A DNA stretch of 64,000 bases, taken from NCBI GenBank assembly GCA_017541105.1, contig JAFXZS010000010.1:1-64000 (forward strand), given 5' to 3'. Shown here piece after piece: positions 37,701-46,417 of the stretch (the first letter of the stretch is position 1; each line of letters opens with the position of its first letter). The position numbers and the translations under genes were made by a program. This DNA comes from Clostridia bacterium. GTDB taxonomy: Bacteria > Bacillota > Clostridia > Christensenellales > Aristaeellaceae. The notes under the pieces are model-generated. The model had not been told where the DNA came from, did not search any database, and was given only the letters and a program-made list of their open reading frames with translations.

Positions 37701-39188
37701 TTACAGGCAGCTGCGGAACGCGGCCAGCGCCCCGTCGCGGCGGATCATCTTCAGCTGCCCGGCAACCTTCTGCTCCAGGCCGCTCACCTCGGTCAGATCC
37801 TGTCCCCACATCTTCTCGTTCGTCAGCACCGCGTGCACCAGGGCTTCCTCGGAATCCGCCCGATGTGCCCAGTAAAACTCCAGCACCTCCCGGTCATCGC
37901 TGACCGTGTAGGTATTCCCCTTCGGCCGGCGGCAGACGAGGCCCTGATCGCCGAGCTCCTGGATGTCGGAGGAATAGAAGGCGATGCAGGCGGCCAGGCT
38001 TGTCGTCAGGCAGGCCGGCAGTTCCTTTTTCGCTTCGTAATATTCCAGGAAGGAGGGCATGTTCCGGGCCCGCCACTTGGAGGTGGAATTCAGGCTGATG
38101 CTCATCAGCTCGTGATTCACAAAGGGATTGTTGAACCGGTCCTGCACCGCGCGGGCAAACTCCTCCAGGTCCTTCCGGTCCAGCGGCAGGGTGGGAATCA
38201 CTTCCTCATACAGCATCCTGTTCATAAATTCGCGCACCGTGTCGTCGTGCATGCAGTCCCGCACGATATCAAACCCTGCCAGGTACGCTCCCAGCACAAA
38301 TCCGGTATGCGCGCCGTTGAGGATGCGGACCTTCCGTTTCTTGTAAGGTGTTACGTCCGGCACGACAATGACCGGCACGCCGGCCTTTTTGAACGGCAGC
38401 CGGTCTTCCAGCTCCTGCGGGCCCTCAATCACCCAGATCCCGAACACCTCTCCCACGTCCGTCAGCGGATCCTCGTATCCGTTTTTCTCCGCCAGGGCCT
38501 TCGCCTCTTCGGGATCCCGGATCCTGCCGGGCACGATCCGGTCCACCAGCGTGGAACAGAAAAGATTCTTCCCGTTCACCCAGGAACGGAAATCCGCTTC
38601 CAGGCCCCAGTCATCAATGTACCGGTTCACGCAGCGGAGCAGTTCCTTGCCGTTGTTGTCAATGAGCTCACAGCTGAGAATGACGAGTCCCTCTCTGCCG
38701 GCCTTCCAGCGCTCATGCAGCACGCGGGTCAGCTTTGCCGGGAAACTGGCGGGAGGAACCTGATCATATCGGCTTTCAGGATCGTAGGCGATGCCGGCCT
38801 CGGTCGTGTTGCTGATCACCGTCTCCAGCGCTTCGCTCCGGGCCAGCTCCAGAACCTTCTCCCAATCCCCGTAGGGATTGATGCAGCGGCTGACACAGCT
38901 GATCACCCGCCGTTCATCCACCTTGCGCCCGTTCTCGCTGCCGCGGAGGTACAGGGTGTACAGGCCTTCCTGCTGGTTAATCAGGTCCGTCAGTCCCTGG
39001 GCGATGGGCTGAACCAGCACGGCCTTCCCATTGTATCCAACCCGCTCGTTCGCGATGTCAATAAAGTCATCCGCAAAAGCCCGCAGGAAGTTTCCTTCCC
39101 CGAACTGCATGATTTTTTCCGCGCCTGCCTCCAAAATATAGCCTTTGTACCCGGATTCTTTCAGCACCCTGTAATTCAGCTGTTCCAT
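37701..39188 (-). CDS. uxaB: Tagaturonate reductase (altronate oxidoreductase)
   Basis: 495 residues of the polyol-specific long-chain dehydrogenase family. Rossmann N-terminal part with FGEGNFLRAFADDFIDI, and the catalytic K-x4-N-x2-H motif in KVRILNGAHTGFVLGAYL (~residues 288-305). Reduces tagaturonate from UxaC to altronate for UxaA. It is first in the catabolic run, behind a TTGACA promoter with an operator over its -10. It is divergent from the GntR-family gene. Confidence 0.95.
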   Translation of the reverse strand: MEQLNYRVLKESGYKGYILEAGAEKIMQFGEGNFLRAFADDFIDIANERVGYNGKAVLVQPIAQGLTDLINQQEGLYTLYLRGSENGRKVDERRVISCVSRCINPYGDWEKVLELARSEALETVISNTTEAGIAYDPESRYDQVPPASFPAKLTRVLHERWKAGREGLVILSCELIDNNGKELLRCVNRYIDDWGLEADFRSWVNGKNLFCSTLVDRIVPGRIRDPEEAKALAEKNGYEDPLTDVGEVFGIWVIEGPQELEDRLPFKKAGVPVIVVPDVTPYKKRKVRILNGAHTGFVLGAYLAGFDIVRDCMHDDTVREFMNRMLYEEVIPTLPLDRKDLEEFARAVQDRFNNPFVNHELMSISLNSTSKWRARNMPSFLEYYEAKKELPACLTTSLAACIAFYSSDIQELGDQGLVCRRPKGNTYTVSDDREVLEFYWAHRADSEEALVHAVLTNEKMWGQDLTEVSGLEQKVAGQLKMIRRDGALAAFRSCL

Positions 39189-39236
39189 TTCCCTGTCCTT
39201 CCGGTTTCACCCGCCGGATCCTTTCCGATTTGCTTC

Positions 39237-39250
39237 CTGAAGTATACAAC
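39237..39250 (-). promoter_or_regulatory. GntR-type operator of uxaB
   Basis: The minus strand reads GTTGTATACTTCAG, matching 12 of 14 bases of the site in front of the GntR gene. It covers the TATACT -10 box of the uxaB promoter, so bound repressor would block it. Confidence 0.7.
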
Positions 39251-39270
39251 AGAGCCTGCAACGCTGTCAA
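39241..39270 (-). promoter_or_regulatory. Promoter of the uxaB-uxaA-eda-kdgK-uxaC-GH28-kduI-kduD run
   Basis: Minus strand TTGACA (39265-39270), 18-base spacer, TATACT (39241-39246), 53 bases ahead of the uxaB ATG. Short intergenic gaps downstream and no terminators suggest one long transcript to about 29.7 kb. Confidence 0.75.
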
Positions 39271-39323
39271 TAGGTCGATTATTAATCTTTTTTAAATCTT
39301 TTTCCCGGTTTTGATTTTGGTTG

Positions 39324-39352
39324 TTGACTTTTGTTGTATACATCAATATAAT
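39324..39352 (+). promoter_or_regulatory. Promoter of the GntR-family gene
   Basis: TTGACT (39324-39329), 17-base spacer, TATAAT (39347-39352), 40 bases before the ATG at 39392. Confidence 0.8.
39333..39346 (+). promoter_or_regulatory. GntR-type operator of the regulator gene
   Basis: GTTGTATACATCAA, with a palindromic TTGTATACA core, fills the -35/-10 spacer of the regulator's own promoter. Its near-copy lies in inverted orientation 83 bases away over the uxaB promoter. Confidence 0.7.
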
Positions 39353-39391
39353 GCAGTTGAACGTATCCTGTTTGCCGAAAGGAGCATACAC

Positions 39392-40081
39392 ATGTCGGAA
39401 AATGATGCGATGCTCTCCAAGAGCCTGAAGCAGCTGGCCTATGAAACACTGAAGCAGAAAATCGTTTCCTGTGAAATTCTTCCGGGTTCGACGCTGACGG
39501 AGGATATGCTCTGCGAAATGCTGAACGCCTCCCGTACTCCCGTGCGGGATGCCGTTTCCCGCCTGGAGCAGGAACATCTTGTATCCATTATGCCTAAAAA
39601 GGGGATTCGGGTGAACCGTGTTTCCATGAACAGCATCCGCGAGCTCTTTGAGGTCCGGTGCCTGCTGGAGCCCGCGGCTGTGCTGCATTTCGGGAACCGG
39701 ATTCCTGACGAGGTATACGCCCGCTATACCCAGCAGTTCCGCAGGAAGGACCTTTCCACCGGGGAGCTGTACCGCGTGGACGATGAATTCCATCAGATGT
39801 TCATCACTGCCTCCAACAACCGCTATTTCCGTTCCGTCTATGCGATGATTGCGGATCAGGTGCAGCGCTACCGCGTGCTGACCGTCAGCGGCCCGCGGGA
39901 CGAAATAGCCCAGGAGGAGCACTATGAAATTGCCGCCAGCTGCATCCGCGGCGAATGGGAAGAGGCTTCCCGGGCTATGCTCCGGCATATTGAAAACTCC
40001 AAGCTGGCCATTGTGCATCACGTGCTGGATACCAACCGGAATTCCCGCAATGTTTTTCTGGAGGAAGAAGAGGACTCTTGA
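39392..40081 (+). CDS. GntR/FadR-type regulator of uronate catabolism
   Basis: 229 residues from ATG 39392 (AAAGGAG seven bases upstream). N-terminal winged helix (SLKQLAYETLKQKIVSCEIL, ...LCEMLNASRTPVRDAVSRLE, residues ~8-65) and a C-terminal FCD ligand domain with metal/ligand residues in DDEFHQMFITASNN (~130) and HYEIAASCIRGEW. FCD regulators of this type (UxuR, ExuR, and Bacillota relatives) bind hexuronates or their catabolites. The divergent arrangement with uxaB and two matching operators indicate repression of itself and the catabolic run, relieved by a pathway intermediate. Confidence 0.92.
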   Translation: MSENDAMLSKSLKQLAYETLKQKIVSCEILPGSTLTEDMLCEMLNASRTPVRDAVSRLEQEHLVSIMPKKGIRVNRVSMNSIRELFEVRCLLEPAAVLHFGNRIPDEVYARYTQQFRRKDLSTGELYRVDDEFHQMFITASNNRYFRSVYAMIADQVQRYRVLTVSGPRDEIAQEEHYEIAASCIRGEWEEASRAMLRHIENSKLAIVHHVLDTNRNSRNVFLEEEEDS

Positions 40082-40106
40082 CAGTTTCCCGAGACTGCGC
40101 TATATA
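40078..40106 (+). promoter_or_regulatory. Promoter of the CobW pair
   Basis: TTGACA (40078-40083), 17-base spacer, TATATA (40101-40106). It overlaps the last codon and stop of the GntR-family gene. I see no Zur-box-like palindrome around it. Confidence 0.7.
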
Positions 40107-40150
40107 AAGGAAGCGACTGGTAAAACGCAGTCGGGAAGAAGGAAGAGAGC

Positions 40151-41266
40151 ATGGTAAAAATCAATGTCATCTCCGGTTTCCTCGGAGCCGGAAAAACCAC
40201 CCTGATTAAAAAACTGCTTACCGGCAGCCTTCGGAATGAGAAGGTTGTCCTGCTGGAAAACGAATACGGTGAAATCGGGATTGACGGCGGCTTCATGAAG
40301 GATGCCGGCATCACCGTCACCGAGCTGAACGCCGGCTGTATCTGCTGCACGCTGGCCGGGGATTTCCAGGCCGCGGTCGATCAGCTGATCGATACCTATC
40401 ATCCGGATCGGATTCTTGTTGAGCCGACCGGCGTAGGAAAACTCAGCGAGATCCTTTCCGCTGTGGAAAAGGCGAAGACCCGCCATCCGGAGATCGAGGT
40501 CGGCGGCAGCGCCACCGTCGTGGATGCCGGGAAGTGCCGCATGTACATGAAGAATTTCGGTGAATTCTTCCTGGATCAGGTCAAAAGCGCCTCCACCGTT
40601 ATCTTCTCCCGCACCCAGATGCTGGATGCCGCCCGTGTGGAAAAAAGCCGCCTCCTGATTGCGGAAGCCCATCCCGATGCCCGGATCATCACCACCCCGT
40701 GGGACGAAATGGAGCCGGACTTCATCCTGGACGTCATCGAGAACGGCAAGCCTATCTGGTTTGCTCCTCTGGAAGATGATGATGACGATGATGAAGATGA
40801 GGAAGAAGGGCACCATCACCACCACCATCATGAGCATTCCCATGAGCATGAGGATGAGGATGAAGATCATGAGCATGAGCATGAAGATCATGGCCACGAT
40901 CATGAACACGGGCATCATCACGATCATGAGCATCATCACGATCACGAGCATCATCATCACCATCACCACGGCGCGGATGAGCACGACGCAGATGAGGTCT
41001 TCGGCAACATCGGTCTGGAAACCGCGCAGCGCTATGAGCAGGATGAAATCCGTTCCATCCTGCAGAAGCTGTCGGACGAGGAAGAATACGGCCGGATCCT
41101 GCGCGCCAAGGGCATCCTGCAGAACGCGGCCGGTGTCTGGTTCCAGTTTGACTACGTCCCCGGTGAGATTGATGTGCGGGACGGCAGTGCCGACTATACC
41201 GGCCGCCTGTGCGTCATCGGTGCCGATCTGAACGAAAAAGCGATTACGGAGCTGTTTCATCTATGA
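40151..41266 (+). CDS. CobW/ZNG-type GTP-dependent metallochaperone with long His-rich insert
   Basis: 371 residues. Walker A GFLGAGKTT (residues 9-17), the CxCC metal motif at Cys63, Cys65 and Cys66, and EPTGVG (switch region). The usual NKxD guanine motif is replaced by SRTQMLD. Residues ~207-280 form an Asp/Glu run followed by about 33 histidines, an unusually large metal-binding insert. A short CobW C-terminal domain follows. COG0523 proteins move Zn, Co or Ni to client enzymes using GTP. The uronate enzymes next door include metal enzymes, but a link is only positional. It overlaps the second CobW gene by four bases (ATGA). Confidence 0.92.
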   Translation: MVKINVISGFLGAGKTTLIKKLLTGSLRNEKVVLLENEYGEIGIDGGFMKDAGITVTELNAGCICCTLAGDFQAAVDQLIDTYHPDRILVEPTGVGKLSEILSAVEKAKTRHPEIEVGGSATVVDAGKCRMYMKNFGEFFLDQVKSASTVIFSRTQMLDAARVEKSRLLIAEAHPDARIITTPWDEMEPDFILDVIENGKPIWFAPLEDDDDDDEDEEEGHHHHHHHEHSHEHEDEDEDHEHEHEDHGHDHEHGHHHDHEHHHDHEHHHHHHHGADEHDADEVFGNIGLETAQRYEQDEIRSILQKLSDEEEYGRILRAKGILQNAAGVWFQFDYVPGEIDVRDGSADYTGRLCVIGADLNEKAITELFHL

Positions 41267-42213
41267 TTCGCAGATTTGTTCCTGTCTATCTGATTACCGG
41301 CTTTCTGGAAAGCGGAAAAACCACCCTGGGCCTGACCATTCTGGGTAATGAGCGGTTCACCAACGGCGGCAAAACCCTGATCCTCTGCTGTGAGGACGGC
41401 GAAGCCGAGTGGGATGACGCGGCGCTGAAGAAAAACAATGGCGTACTGGTCATGCTGGAGGATCCGGAGGAGTTCACCACCCATCGTTTCCAGGAGCTGG
41501 AGGACCAGTACAAGCCCTCCTGTGTCATTCTGGAATACAATTCCATGTGGGGAATCGACCGGCTGGACACCGTCCGCCTCCCCCGCCTGTGGGACTGGGC
41601 GCAGATGGTGACCACCGCGGACGGAACCACCTTTGACAACTACATGACCAACATGCGCAAGCTCCTGACGGATCCGATGAAGATCGCGGATATGATCTGT
41701 GTCAACCGCTGCGCGCCAGATTTTAACAAAGGGTCCTGGCGCCGCCAGCTGCGCGCCATGAACAGCAATGCCACCATCTTCTTTGAAAATCTGGACGGTA
41801 CCGTGGATGACGGCATCACCGATGAGGATCTGCCTTACGATATGAAAGCCCCGGTGATCGCCGTCTCGGAGGATCAGTTCGGTATCTTCTATGTCGACAG
41901 CATGGACCATCCGGAACGCTACGACGGAAAAAAGGTCCGCCTGGTCGGCCAGGCCTGGAAGCGTCCCGGATTCCCGAAGGGATTCTATTACTTTGCCCGC
42001 AATGCCATGACCTGCTGTTCCAATGATATCGCCCCCTGCGGCTGGGTCTGCAAGGGTGACCGCACCCCGGACAACAAGACTTATTTCACGCTGACCGCCC
42101 TGTGCAAGCAGGTGCAGGGCCCTGACGGGCAGACCGCGCTCATGCTCAACGAGCTCGCCGCTGAAAAAGCCAAAACTCCCCGGGAAGAGCTGGTCAGCTT
42201 CGTGAATCTGTAA
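41263..42213 (+). CDS. CobW-like GTPase fused to a DUF1980/TIGR03943-like C-terminal domain
   Basis: 316 residues from ATG 41263, which overlaps the upstream stop. N-terminal P-loop GTPase (VYLITGFLESGKTTLGLTIL, residues ~6-25) with LILCCEDGE in place of CxCC. The C-terminal ~110 residues (DSMDHPERYDGKKVRLVGQA, FARNAMTCCSNDIAPCGWVC) resemble the OB-like end of TIGR03943/DUF1980 proteins, which are normally separate partners of a permease and a CobW protein. Thus it looks like a fusion of two parts of that metal-related system. The TCC...PCGWVC cysteines could bind metal. It is cotranscribed with the His-rich CobW and ends before a clear terminator. Confidence 0.8.
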   Translation: MIRRFVPVYLITGFLESGKTTLGLTILGNERFTNGGKTLILCCEDGEAEWDDAALKKNNGVLVMLEDPEEFTTHRFQELEDQYKPSCVILEYNSMWGIDRLDTVRLPRLWDWAQMVTTADGTTFDNYMTNMRKLLTDPMKIADMICVNRCAPDFNKGSWRRQLRAMNSNATIFFENLDGTVDDGITDEDLPYDMKAPVIAVSEDQFGIFYVDSMDHPERYDGKKVRLVGQAWKRPGFPKGFYYFARNAMTCCSNDIAPCGWVCKGDRTPDNKTYFTLTALCKQVQGPDGQTALMLNELAAEKAKTPREELVSFVNL

Positions 42214-42230
42214 GCTCCTGTACATAAAAT

Positions 42231-42264
42231 GGTTCCGTTTCATCCGGAACCGTTTTTCTTTTTC
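42231..42264 (+). terminator. Intrinsic terminator after the CobW pair
   Basis: GGTTCCG (42231-42237), 7-base loop, CGGAACC (42245-42251), then GTTTTTCTTTTTC. Confidence 0.8.
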
Positions 42265-42359
42265 TCCTGAGATCATCCCGTTTGTACAGAATAACAGGAA
42301 TCCATGAAACGGTGTTTTCCGTGTGATCCCTGAGCAGGGAACCGCAGGTTTATACATGC

Positions 42360-42387
42360 TTGACTTGCCCGGCTGATTCTGTAATAA
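42360..42387 (+). promoter_or_regulatory. Probable promoter of the GAF-ABC/permease pair
   Basis: TTGACT (42360-42365), 16-base spacer, TAATAA (42382-42387). The leader to the ATG at 42505 is about 110 bases. The rest of the 42265-42504 gap has no gene. Confidence 0.45.
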
Positions 42388-42504
42388 TTTATCCTGCATC
42401 GCAGAATATTCACAATCCAGCCGGACAGTTTTTTTCATCAGGTTCCCTGTGTGCTGTTCGCCTGCGGGCTGATTCGGACAGGGACGGAAAAGGAGTGAAG
42501 CGTC

Positions 42505-43725
42505 ATGAAAGACAAAGAGTCGGTCTTTATCCGGACTGCATGGGAAATCATGGAAGCCCTTCACCGTTCGGACAGCACTGCCGCTGCCATGGCAGAGTGC
42601 CTGGATGTGCTGTGCGGGATATTTGGCTGTGAACAGGGCTCGCTGTGGATTCCCGGGCCGGCCGGGGAATTCCTCTATGCTCTGGCTCAGAAAGGAACCA
42701 CCGATGTAATCGGGCTCCGACTCGCCGCCGGAATGGGGATCACCGGACAGTGTGCTGCTTCCGGACAGGTTTTCCATGCCGGGTTTTCCTCCTGTGAACC
42801 GCTCTTCAGCACGGAGGAAAAAGAAGCGGCCTTTCCGGAGGGTGATCTGCTCTGGGTGCCGCTGAAGTCACTGAACAGCGTCATGGGATGCGTCCAGTTC
42901 GGAGCACGTTCCGACGGAAACAGTTTCAGGGCGGAAGACGTTAAAAACTGTGAACGCTGCTGCACGATAATAGCGCTGAACATGGAAGAGCGCGGAATCG
43001 ATTTCCTGCCGGATGCGGATCGGAAGGTGATCGCCTCCCTCAAAAATGTCACCAAAGATTACGGCCCGGAGAACAATCTTACGCATGTGCTCAAGGGTGT
43101 CAGCCTGAATATTTATGAAAACGAGCTGGTGGTCATCCTGGGAGAAAGCGGCTGCGGAAAATCAACGCTGCTGAATATCCTCGGCTGCATGTCTCCCCCG
43201 ACCTCTGGTCGGCTGGAAGTGGACGGAAAAGATTTTTCTTCCCCGTCGGAACGTGATCTGACTGACTACCGCCGCAATTCTGTCGGTTTTATTTTCCAGG
43301 CCTATAACCTGATGCCGAACCTCACTGCCCGGGAGAATATCCAGATCATCTGTGAGCTCAGCAGCCATCCGGTTGACCCCGACGAGGCGCTGAACATGGT
43401 CGGCCTCTCCGACCGTGCGGACCATCTGCCGTCTGAACTCAGCGGAGGCCAGCAGCAGCGTGTGGCCATCGCCCGCGCCATTTCGAAGTCCCCGCGGATG
43501 ATCCTGGCGGACGAACCCACCGCCGCCCTGGATTATGAAAACGGCAAAGAAGTGCTGACTGTTTTGCAGAACGTGGTGCGGCGACAGAAAACAACGCTGG
43601 TCATTGTAACGCACAATACGGAGATTGCCCGGATTGCCGACCGGGTCATCCGCCTGAAGGACGGCCGGATTTCCGGGATCCGCGTGAATCCGGTGCCGGC
43701 TGAGGCATCCTCCCTGGAATGGTGA
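42505..43725 (+). CDS. GAF-domain / LolD-MacB-type ABC ATPase fusion
   Basis: 406 residues. Residues ~10-150 form a GAF-like sensor ([57 protein letters not shown]) with several cysteines. Residues ~170-400 are an ABC ATPase of the MacB/LolD class: Walker [10 protein letters not shown] (~213), [15 protein letters not shown], Walker [24 protein letters not shown] lies 9 bases before the ATG. A sensor fused to this ATPase class is uncommon and would let a small molecule or redox state tune transport. It is followed by its permease after 7 bases. Confidence 0.9.
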   Translation: MKDKESVFIRTAWEIMEALHRSDSTAAAMAECLDVLCGIFGCEQGSLWIPGPAGEFLYALAQKGTTDVIGLRLAAGMGITGQCAASGQVFHAGFSSCEPLFSTEEKEAAFPEGDLLWVPLKSLNSVMGCVQFGARSDGNSFRAEDVKNCERCCTIIALNMEERGIDFLPDADRKVIASLKNVTKDYGPENNLTHVLKGVSLNIYENELVVILGESGCGKSTLLNILGCMSPPTSGRLEVDGKDFSSPSERDLTDYRRNSVGFIFQAYNLMPNLTARENIQIICELSSHPVDPDEALNMVGLSDRADHLPSELSGGQQQRVAIARAISKSPRMILADEPTAALDYENGKEVLTVLQNVVRRQKTTLVIVTHNTEIARIADRVIRLKDGRISGIRVNPVPAEASSLEW

Positions 43726-43732
43726 TTCGCTG

Positions 43733-46108
43733 ATGAAAAAGACACAGATCACAGACGCGCTGCGCCTGATCCGCACGCGAAAAGCAGCGTTCCTGACGCT
43801 CACCCTGATCATTGCCCTCGGCCTGGGCGGCTTTTTCGCGGCAAAATACGCTGAGGCCGGCATGAAACAGATCCTGGAACAGTTCTGCCGGGACCGGCAC
43901 TTCTGGGATTTCCGCCTGGTCTCCCCGTACGGTGCCGGTAGTGAGGATGTAAACGCGGTCGCGCGGATGCCGGGGATCCGGGAAGCGGAAGGGGTTTACA
44001 GTGCGGAGGGCCTCATCCGGGACAGCGGCAGCGGAACGAGGATCCTTGCCGTTTCCCTGACGGAGAAGGTCAGTGTTCCGCTTCTGCTTTCCGGAAGCCT
44101 GCCTGCCGGACCGGATGAATGCGCCGTGGAGCCGGATCTCCTGAAGCAATGCGGGTTCTCCATCGGGGATGTTCTTGAGATAGATCCGGCGGACAGCATC
44201 GGTCCGATGCATGCGCAGTACCGGATTACGGGAACTGTTCTGCATCCGGATTACATCCGGAAGGATACGGCCAATGTCGTCGTGCTTACACCGGACGCGT
44301 TCCGGACGGCACGCTTCAGCAGTATTATTGCGGTAGCCGCCGGCACGGAAAACGCGGATCCGTTTACCGATACCTATTACGGCATCCTGTCGGAACCCCG
44401 GCAGCGGCTGCTCAGCCTGGCGGAGTCCCTCCGCGACGGACTGCCGGAAAGCCTTGCGGACCAGATCAGCTGGATGGTTCTGGACCGCAAGGCCAATGCC
44501 GGTTTCGTCAGCTATTCGTCACAGGCCCATACTTATTCCTCTGTAGGTACCATCTTCGGAGTTCTCTTCCTCCTGGTCGCAGCCCTGGAGTGCTTTTCCA
44601 CCCTGACCGTCATCGTGGAGGAAGAGAAGCGGACCGTCGGCGTTTCGAAGGCTTTCGGTTTCCGCCGGGGAGAAATCCTGCGCAAATATGTGTCCTTCGG
44701 AATCGGTGCAGCGCTCGCAGGTTCCGTTCTCGCCGTGCTGGTATCCCTGGGCCTCAGCCGTGCCATGCTCCTGGTATCCGAAAGGACAGGACTGTATGTC
44801 ATCAATGCGGTGCATCCCCGTATACTGCCGCTTCTGACCCTGGGGCTTTGCCTGACCGCCATTGTACTTTGCACAACTGTGTCCACGCTCACCTGCCTGA
44901 ACCTCCTGAAAACGCCTGCGGAACTCCTGCTGAAGGGAAGCGGTTTCCGTACCGGCAGCATGCCGGATAAAATGAAAAAATACAGGCGAGGCAGTCTGTA
45001 TCTCCGGATGATCCTGCGCAATATGCGCTCAGACTGCGGACGCGTCCTGTTGTCCGTTATCATCGTGACCGTCAGCTGTATCCTGATCGGCAGCGGCATC
45101 ACGACAAAGATCGCCCATGACAGTGCAAACAACCGCCAGCTTACAGATGTGCTCCTGTATGATCTGCGGGTCGGATCCGGCCAGGCAGACGCTACGGTCC
45201 GGGCCGCGTTGGAAGAGAAACTGGATGCTTTGAATGTGGAATGGTGCCCTGTTGCATGGGAAGAACACCTTTTTGACAACTCAGGTTCACCGGAAGCGGT
45301 AAGGATTGTCTGCGGTGATTTCGCGCAAATCCGGAATATGATCGCTCTGACCGATCCGGAAACTGGAAAGGAAGTCCGGCCGGGGGACGCGGATATCCTG
45401 GCACAGTACCGGATGATGGAAAAACTGTCACTGCGCCCCGGGGATTCCCTGACCGTATACGATGGCAGCTTCCGTCCTGTGCAGCTTCCGGTCTCCGGTT
45501 GGTTCGTGAACTACTCCGAACGGATGCTGATCATGGGTCGGGAGGCCTATGGCCGTATCTTCGGTACCGGGCCGGCTGATTCCAGTTGGCTCATCCGACT
45601 CGGCGGCGTTCCGGAGAAACAGCTGCTGGATGAACTGCGGACGCTTTCTGATGACCTGAATTGCGAGCGGTCGGACGCGTTCTACGAACAATATAAATTA
45701 ATCGCTGTCGCGTATAATATGGTCGTTCTCTCAATCACAGCGATCGCTGTACTGATCTCCTTTGTGATCCTGATCAATCTGGCCGGCCTTTATATCGTGA
45801 AGAAAAAGAAAGAACTCGTGAACCTGCGCATGAACGGTTTCACACTGCGCATGACGAAGGCTTATGTGATGTACGAGGCAATCTTCACGACAGCCGCGGG
45901 TCTGGTGCTGGGAGTACTGGCGGGAATCCCGGTCGCTTCCCTTGCTGTCCGTATGATGGAGAAGAACAGCTTCCAGTTTGTGCGCGATATCCAACCTGCA
46001 GCCTGGATCATTGCGGTCGCGGTCGAAGCGTTTTTCACGCTGGTGATTTACAGCATCGCCATGCGCGGTATCCGGAATTACAGGATCGAAGATCTCTCCG
46101 GCAAATAA
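43733..46108 (+). CDS. FtsX/MacB-like ABC transporter permease (two FtsX blocks)
   Basis: 791 residues. A first membrane segment (~18-38, AAFLTLTLIIALGLGGFFAA), a large extracellular domain, a three-segment FtsX core (~270-390), a second N-segment (~435-455, LSVIIVTVSCILIGSGITT), a second extracellular domain, and a second FtsX core (~655-780). This is the layout of lipid/antimicrobial-peptide extruding permeases of Bacillota. Seven bases after the GAF-ATPase stop, so one transporter. The start ATG 43733 is only weakly preceded by a ribosome site, fitting translational coupling. Substrate unknown. Confidence 0.9.
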   Translation: MKKTQITDALRLIRTRKAAFLTLTLIIALGLGGFFAAKYAEAGMKQILEQFCRDRHFWDFRLVSPYGAGSEDVNAVARMPGIREAEGVYSAEGLIRDSGSGTRILAVSLTEKVSVPLLLSGSLPAGPDECAVEPDLLKQCGFSIGDVLEIDPADSIGPMHAQYRITGTVLHPDYIRKDTANVVVLTPDAFRTARFSSIIAVAAGTENADPFTDTYYGILSEPRQRLLSLAESLRDGLPESLADQISWMVLDRKANAGFVSYSSQAHTYSSVGTIFGVLFLLVAALECFSTLTVIVEEEKRTVGVSKAFGFRRGEILRKYVSFGIGAALAGSVLAVLVSLGLSRAMLLVSERTGLYVINAVHPRILPLLTLGLCLTAIVLCTTVSTLTCLNLLKTPAELLLKGSGFRTGSMPDKMKKYRRGSLYLRMILRNMRSDCGRVLLSVIIVTVSCILIGSGITTKIAHDSANNRQLTDVLLYDLRVGSGQADATVRAALEEKLDALNVEWCPVAWEEHLFDNSGSPEAVRIVCGDFAQIRNMIALTDPETGKEVRPGDADILAQYRMMEKLSLRPGDSLTVYDGSFRPVQLPVSGWFVNYSERMLIMGREAYGRIFGTGPADSSWLIRLGGVPEKQLLDELRTLSDDLNCERSDAFYEQYKLIAVAYNMVVLSITAIAVLISFVILINLAGLYIVKKKKELVNLRMNGFTLRMTKAYVMYEAIFTTAAGLVLGVLAGIPVASLAVRMMEKNSFQFVRDIQPAAWIIAVAVEAFFTLVIYSIAMRGIRNYRIEDLSGK

Positions 46109-46417
46109 GATGATTCTCTTTACGGTTCAGCCGCAATGCACTTCGATCTCCCGCTGATGCGGATCACGACAGGGAGAATGGGAATACATGAGATGGTCGC
46201 CGGGCCAATCACTGCATTCCCGGTGTTTGTCCGGAACGATACGATCGTCACAAAAGCTATTTGCAAAGGGAGGCTGAAAAGCCGTATTGGCGAGAGGGAC
46301 AGAGACAAGAAACGAGCGGAAAACCATGAAAAACCGGTCATGACACTTGAAAGCAATTCTGCACAATGCTATTATTCAGAATAGTTTTCACTATGTCACG
46401 GAAAGGGAAGGCATAAT
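46109..46417. other. Intergenic gap upstream of the CDP-alcohol transferase
   Basis: No convincing gene: short open frames here lack ribosome sites and homologous patterns. It contains the promoter at 46347-46375. No terminator was found after the permease. Confidence 0.6.
46347..46375 (+). promoter_or_regulatory. Promoter of the CDP-alcohol transferase run
   Basis: TTGAAA (46347-46352), 17-base spacer, TATTAT (46370-46375); the ATG follows 42 bases later at 46418. Confidence 0.65.

Noticed and set aside
46136-46384. Small plus-strand frame of 82 codons in the gap before the CDP-alcohol transferase
   Set aside because: No ribosome binding site, overlaps the promoter of the next gene and resembles no family.
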